Shown here piece after piece: positions 21,142 to 23,963 of a DNA stretch of 23,963 nt. Positions within the stretch are counted from its first letter, which is position 1, and the number at the start of each line of letters is the position of its first letter. This stretch comes from a virus. Location: the IMG/VR virus record IMGVR_UViG_3300037485_001400, positions 1 to 23,963 of that record; one strand, given 5' to 3'. The position numbers were made by a program, and so were the translations under genes. The notes under the pieces were generated by a model. It had not been told where the DNA came from, made no database searches, and saw only the letters and a list, made by a program, of their open reading frames with translations.

Positions 21142-23304
21142 CTACCTCGTTAATTTGGTTATCTTGTATCTTTCGACACCAACAGCATTAACTATAGCAC
21201 GTCTACCTCTGGTAGAAGCCATGTATCTGTCAAGCTGCCTTTCATCCGTAACATTGACAATAGTTATATCGCCATTACTCGAAACCAATCCGCCCGAAGC
21301 CGCTCTTGATGAATTTGCAATTGTGGTCTGTGCTGCATACCCTTGTAATGATGGCGCAGGTATCATACCACGATTCAGTGCTTCAATAGTATGCGTCCCG
21401 TATTTATCAACAGCACTTTTCTTCAGAATGTACTCTCCACCTTCAGCATTTATTATGACCCCACCAGCTGAATGTGACTGCCCAAAAATCGGACCGCCAT
21501 CACCCATTGAATTTACACCAGCCTTCAATGTTTCAAATAATGCACCGATCATCATTGCCTTACCAAGTGCATTCGCCGCCGCCACTGGAGCGAGAGGGCC
21601 AGCAATTGCTATATCAACAAGACTGCTAACTGCAGCAGCGATCATTTTCTTTTCGATAAAACTTAATAAATCAATAAGGATACTTTTTAATGCATCTTTC
21701 ATTGCTTCGCGATTACCGTTAATCGAATCGACAAATCCTTGACCGAGTGATTCTCCAATTGATTGACCAACAGCAGCAAATTCTTCAGCATCTTGTTTAA
21801 ACTTATCGATCTGCTTTTCTCTTGCTTTCGAAGTTTCTTCATTTGCACGTGCTAATTCATCGGCCATCTGCTTTTGAAGTTTTTCATCTTCTTTCCTAAA
21901 ATTATCTTTGAACTCAATTTCTTTGTTATATAGAGCCTCTACATCCTCTTCATCTTTTTTCTTCCATTCAGTATAGGCATCTGACTCTGCTTTCTCTTTT
22001 TGACGCTGCCGTTCTTTCTCACGTTCCTGTTTTTCTTTCAGATCGAGCTGTTTTTGATTCAGTGCTTCTTCGGATAATTGATTCTTTAGTGCATTATCTT
22101 CACCAGCGGCGCCACCTAATTTTTTCATGATCCGATCAGCAGCAGCTTTTTGCTCTTCAACAGTTCTTTTCGGCAAACCTTTAAGTATTGAAGAAGGTGA
22201 ATTTTCACCGCCGTAAGGAGTCCCGGAGCCACTCCCATCCCCTATTAATTCATTCCCAGTAGTACCACCAACATTGCCAGCGTAAGTCAGCTGCCTGAAC
22301 CTTTCTTGCTTTGCATCTTCAGCTTTATTTTTTGCATAATCAATTGCCGCATAAGCTGCAAGAATACCAAGAGCAGCCACACCTATAGGGTTGGAGGCCA
22401 TAGCTGCTGACAAGCCCTTCATTGACCACTCAAGTGCAGTTACCGCTTTAGCCATATCATATATTTTAGTCGCAGCGAAATATGTAATAAGCACCGTCCC
22501 GAATTTAACAGCAAGTGGGATTATCGTATCAAGATTATCTATGAATTTTTCAGCAATGGGCATAGCATCATCACGTAATGCCTGAACTATTTTCTGGAAC
22601 ACTGGGAGGAGCTTCTTACCAAGTACCGATTTCATTTCTTCGATTTGATGCAGCACTATTATCAACGGGCCTTCACCAAGTTTGCCCATCTCTTTTGCGA
22701 ACCCTTTAATTTCACCTTGACCGGATGCGACTATCTTATTGAAAATCTGCTGCTGTGACATTGTCTTATCGACAGTTATACCAAATCTAATCAACGCTCT
22801 CTGATTACCAGTAGTAATTCCTCGTACAAACTGATTCGTCACATCTGCAACAGATTGACCGGTTTTTGCTGCCCAATCCATAGCCACTGGGAGGAGCTGT
22901 TTAATCTGCTCAGAATTTAGTTTCCTGTTAGCCATCATCGCAGACGCTTGCGTTAAAGCATCCTTTGAATATCTTGTTTCCAGTGAGTAGGCTTCAGCAA
23001 GTTTGATTATCTCTTCTGCATGTTTACCTAATGCGAGATTTAACTGCATTGTCACTTGCAACTCTTCGTCGTATGCCTTTACAGCTTCCAGCGAAAAACT
23101 CACTACCTTTTCGAGTGCACCTTTAACTGCTTCAGCACTCAGAACTCCTTTAAATACCTCCCCAAATCCATTCTTTGCTTTCTTTCCAACTTCATCTACT
23201 GAATTACCAACCTTCTTGAGCAGTGTTTCAAATTCGCCCATCTTGGCTGAAAAATCTCTCATCGATGCTTCGACTGAAAACTTGATTACCGATTCATCGC
23301 CCAT
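21142..23304 (-). CDS. Tape measure protein
   Basis: A 720-residue protein that runs through the tail tube and sets its length; by the lambda ratio (about 0.15 nm per residue) the tail would be near 110 nm. The N-terminal 300 residues are helical, with the typical ETRYSKDALTQASAMM, LLPVAMDWAAKTGQS and RFGITVDK segments. Hydrophobic stretches lie at about 261-280, 305-324 and 555-590. A long charged coiled coil lies at about 380-510 (EKQEREKERQRQKEKAE). The end HSAGGVIINAEGGEYILKK and VTDERQLDRYM are common at tape measure C-termini. It follows the frameshifted chaperone gene, as in most siphophages. AAAGGG lies six bases before the ATG. Confidence 0.88.
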   Translation of the reverse strand: MGDESVIKFSVEASMRDFSAKMGEFETLLKKVGNSVDEVGKKAKNGFGEVFKGVLSAEAVKGALEKVVSFSLEAVKAYDEELQVTMQLNLALGKHAEEIIKLAEAYSLETRYSKDALTQASAMMANRKLNSEQIKQLLPVAMDWAAKTGQSVADVTNQFVRGITTGNQRALIRFGITVDKTMSQQQIFNKIVASGQGEIKGFAKEMGKLGEGPLIIVLHQIEEMKSVLGKKLLPVFQKIVQALRDDAMPIAEKFIDNLDTIIPLAVKFGTVLITYFAATKIYDMAKAVTALEWSMKGLSAAMASNPIGVAALGILAAYAAIDYAKNKAEDAKQERFRQLTYAGNVGGTTGNELIGDGSGSGTPYGGENSPSSILKGLPKRTVEEQKAAADRIMKKLGGAAGEDNALKNQLSEEALNQKQLDLKEKQEREKERQRQKEKAESDAYTEWKKKDEEDVEALYNKEIEFKDNFRKEDEKLQKQMADELARANEETSKAREKQIDKFKQDAEEFAAVGQSIGESLGQGFVDSINGNREAMKDALKSILIDLLSFIEKKMIAAAVSSLVDIAIAGPLAPVAAANALGKAMMIGALFETLKAGVNSMGDGGPIFGQSHSAGGVIINAEGGEYILKKSAVDKYGTHTIEALNRGMIPAPSLQGYAAQTTIANSSRAASGGLVSSNGDITIVNVTDERQLDRYMASTRGRRAIVNAVGVERYKITKLTR

Positions 23305-23307
23305 AAG

Positions 23308-23939
23308 TTACCCTTTCAACCAACGATTGAACTCTTCCTTGTCAGAATTTACACCAACTCTTGAAGCAATACCAGTCATTTTCATTTCATGTTCCATATT
23401 TTTATAAGCAGCGTCACATAATGCATTTATTTTACGAACACTATACCTTTCAACGACTGCTTCAAAATCATGCCCACGTGAAACCAATAACTCAACAGCC
23501 CTGATTAGTCCGACGCTCCCATTTTTATCGCTTTTGCAGCCATTACTATCAGGGCAAACCAGTTTTTTATAAAATCAATATTCTGTTTCAGTATCACCAA
23601 AACGATAGTGATCGCTATTTCTGGATTTATACCTTCAAGAGTTTCGTCGTCGATACCAAGACTAATCTTAAGTACCTCTGGGGTATATGGCATTATAACG
23701 AAAAATAATTTATCCGAATTGAGGATCTCAAATTCAGTTTTATCTGAACCTTCGATCTTTTTTGACGCATAGAAATCGCGGAACGACAATTTTCTTTTCT
23801 TGAAATCTTCAGAAATACGTTCCAGCACTGGAGAAAGCGTAGCACACTTTGTGATAGTCCACGGTCTAACAATGAATTCGCCTACCTTTTCTCCATCAAG
23901 AAGAATTTCAGTCTGCGAAGGTGTCTTAATTTCATCCAT
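23308..23939 (-). CDS. Frameshifted tail assembly chaperone (G-T type, 210 residues)
   Basis: The longer product of the chaperone gene, made by a -1 frameshift at A AAA AAC (23562-23568). The first 126 residues come from the zero frame. After the slip, reading goes on in the -1 frame with LVCPDSNGC and SVGLIRAVELLVSRGHDFEA for 84 codons, to TAA at 23308-23310, four bases before the tape measure start. The -1 frame is open across the whole gap, which otherwise would hold no gene. In lambda, the matching G-T protein coats the tape measure during tail assembly, and the ratio of the two forms matters. The slip itself is inferred from sequence. Confidence 0.8.
23505..23939 (-). CDS. Tail assembly chaperone, short form (G-like, 144 residues)
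   Basis: The zero-frame product, starting MDEIKTPSQTEILLDGEKVG, with GGAGG four bases before the ATG. It is mostly helical with a beta start (EFIVRPWTITKCATLSPVL) and a hydrophobic C-terminal helix (EIAITIVLVILKQN). Size, place just before the tape measure, and the slippery site near its 3' end all match lambda G-like tail assembly chaperones, which bind the tape measure and do not enter the finished tail. Most ribosomes should end here at TAA (23505-23507). Confidence 0.8.
   Translation of the reverse strand: MDEIKTPSQTEILLDGEKVGEFIVRPWTITKCATLSPVLERISEDFKKRKLSFRDFYASKKIEGSDKTEFEILNSDKLFFVIMPYTPEVLKISLGIDDETLEGINPEIAITIVLVILKQNIDFIKNWFALIVMAAKAIKMGASD
23562..23568 (-). other. Slippery heptamer A AAA AAC for -1 frameshift
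   Basis: The zero-frame codons read ATA AAA AAC TGG, giving a classic X XXY YYZ heptamer at codons 124-126 of the chaperone gene. A one-base slip places the ribosome in the long -1 open frame, which ends just before the tape measure gene. I see no strong hairpin or pseudoknot by eye in the bases after it. Confidence 0.8.
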
Positions 23940-23963
23940 AAAGCCTCCGTTGTATATGTATCT

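Noticed and set aside
21155-21742. Open frame of 195 codons on the plus strand
   Set aside because: It lies wholly inside the tape measure gene on the other strand, has no ribosome binding site, and its protein looks like reverse reading of Ala-rich coding sequence.
1-23963. tRNA or rRNA genes
   Set aside because: I saw no cloverleaf with a T-loop and acceptor stem in the gaps; this was checked by eye only.

Overview
This window is part of the genome of a tailed phage (Caudoviricetes), or of a prophage. Its tail genes point to a long, non-contractile siphovirus tail of the lambda type. Every gene I can support lies on the minus strand, so transcription runs from right to left. The sequence is AT-rich, most genes carry a strong purine-rich ribosome binding site (AAAGGAG or GGGAGG), neighbouring genes abut or overlap, and TAA, TAG and TGA all act as stops (standard code). 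The lambda-L-like and J-like tail-tip proteins suggest a Gram-negative host; this is inference. I see no tRNA, CRISPR array, insertion sequence, integrase, terminase, portal, capsid, polymerase or endolysin.

Right part (23963 to 9670): late virion genes. In transcription order they are a tail assembly chaperone with a programmed -1 frameshift at A AAA AAC (23562-23568), the tape measure protein, a fibre-like structural protein, an unknown Cys-rich protein, two related minor tail proteins, a DUF2163 (lambda L-like) hub protein, a J-like tail-tip protein, a short structural protein, a fibre protein with a DUF2793-like end, a small unknown protein, a surface protein ending in LVG repeats, a 1254-residue repetitive fibre protein, and a one-helix holin-like membrane protein. 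A rho-independent terminator at 9671-9699 closes this block.

Middle (9670 to 8750): an AT-rich control region. It holds short iteron-like repeats, tetranucleotide repeats, a sigma-70 promoter with TATAAT (9538-9567), an unlisted 47-residue gene (8950-9093), and a second promoter with a perfect TTGACA (8903-8931) overlapping an operator-like dyad. It is a candidate origin or early control region.

Left part (8749 to 1): early genes for DNA repair, recombination and replication. They include a GC-richer unknown protein, two small zinc-binding proteins sharing a leader, a RuvC-type resolvase, a MazG/DUF1599-like helical protein, and a tightly coupled cassette of ATP-dependent DNA ligase, Fe-S uracil-DNA glycosylase, Cas4/RecB-like Fe-S nuclease, and Sak4-like ATPase. 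A DUF669-like single-strand-binding partner follows, then two unknown genes, the last running off the left edge. Together these look like a single-strand annealing or recombination and base-excision repair module. One gene in this block (4915-5709) has a strong internal in-frame start that may yield a second, shorter protein.
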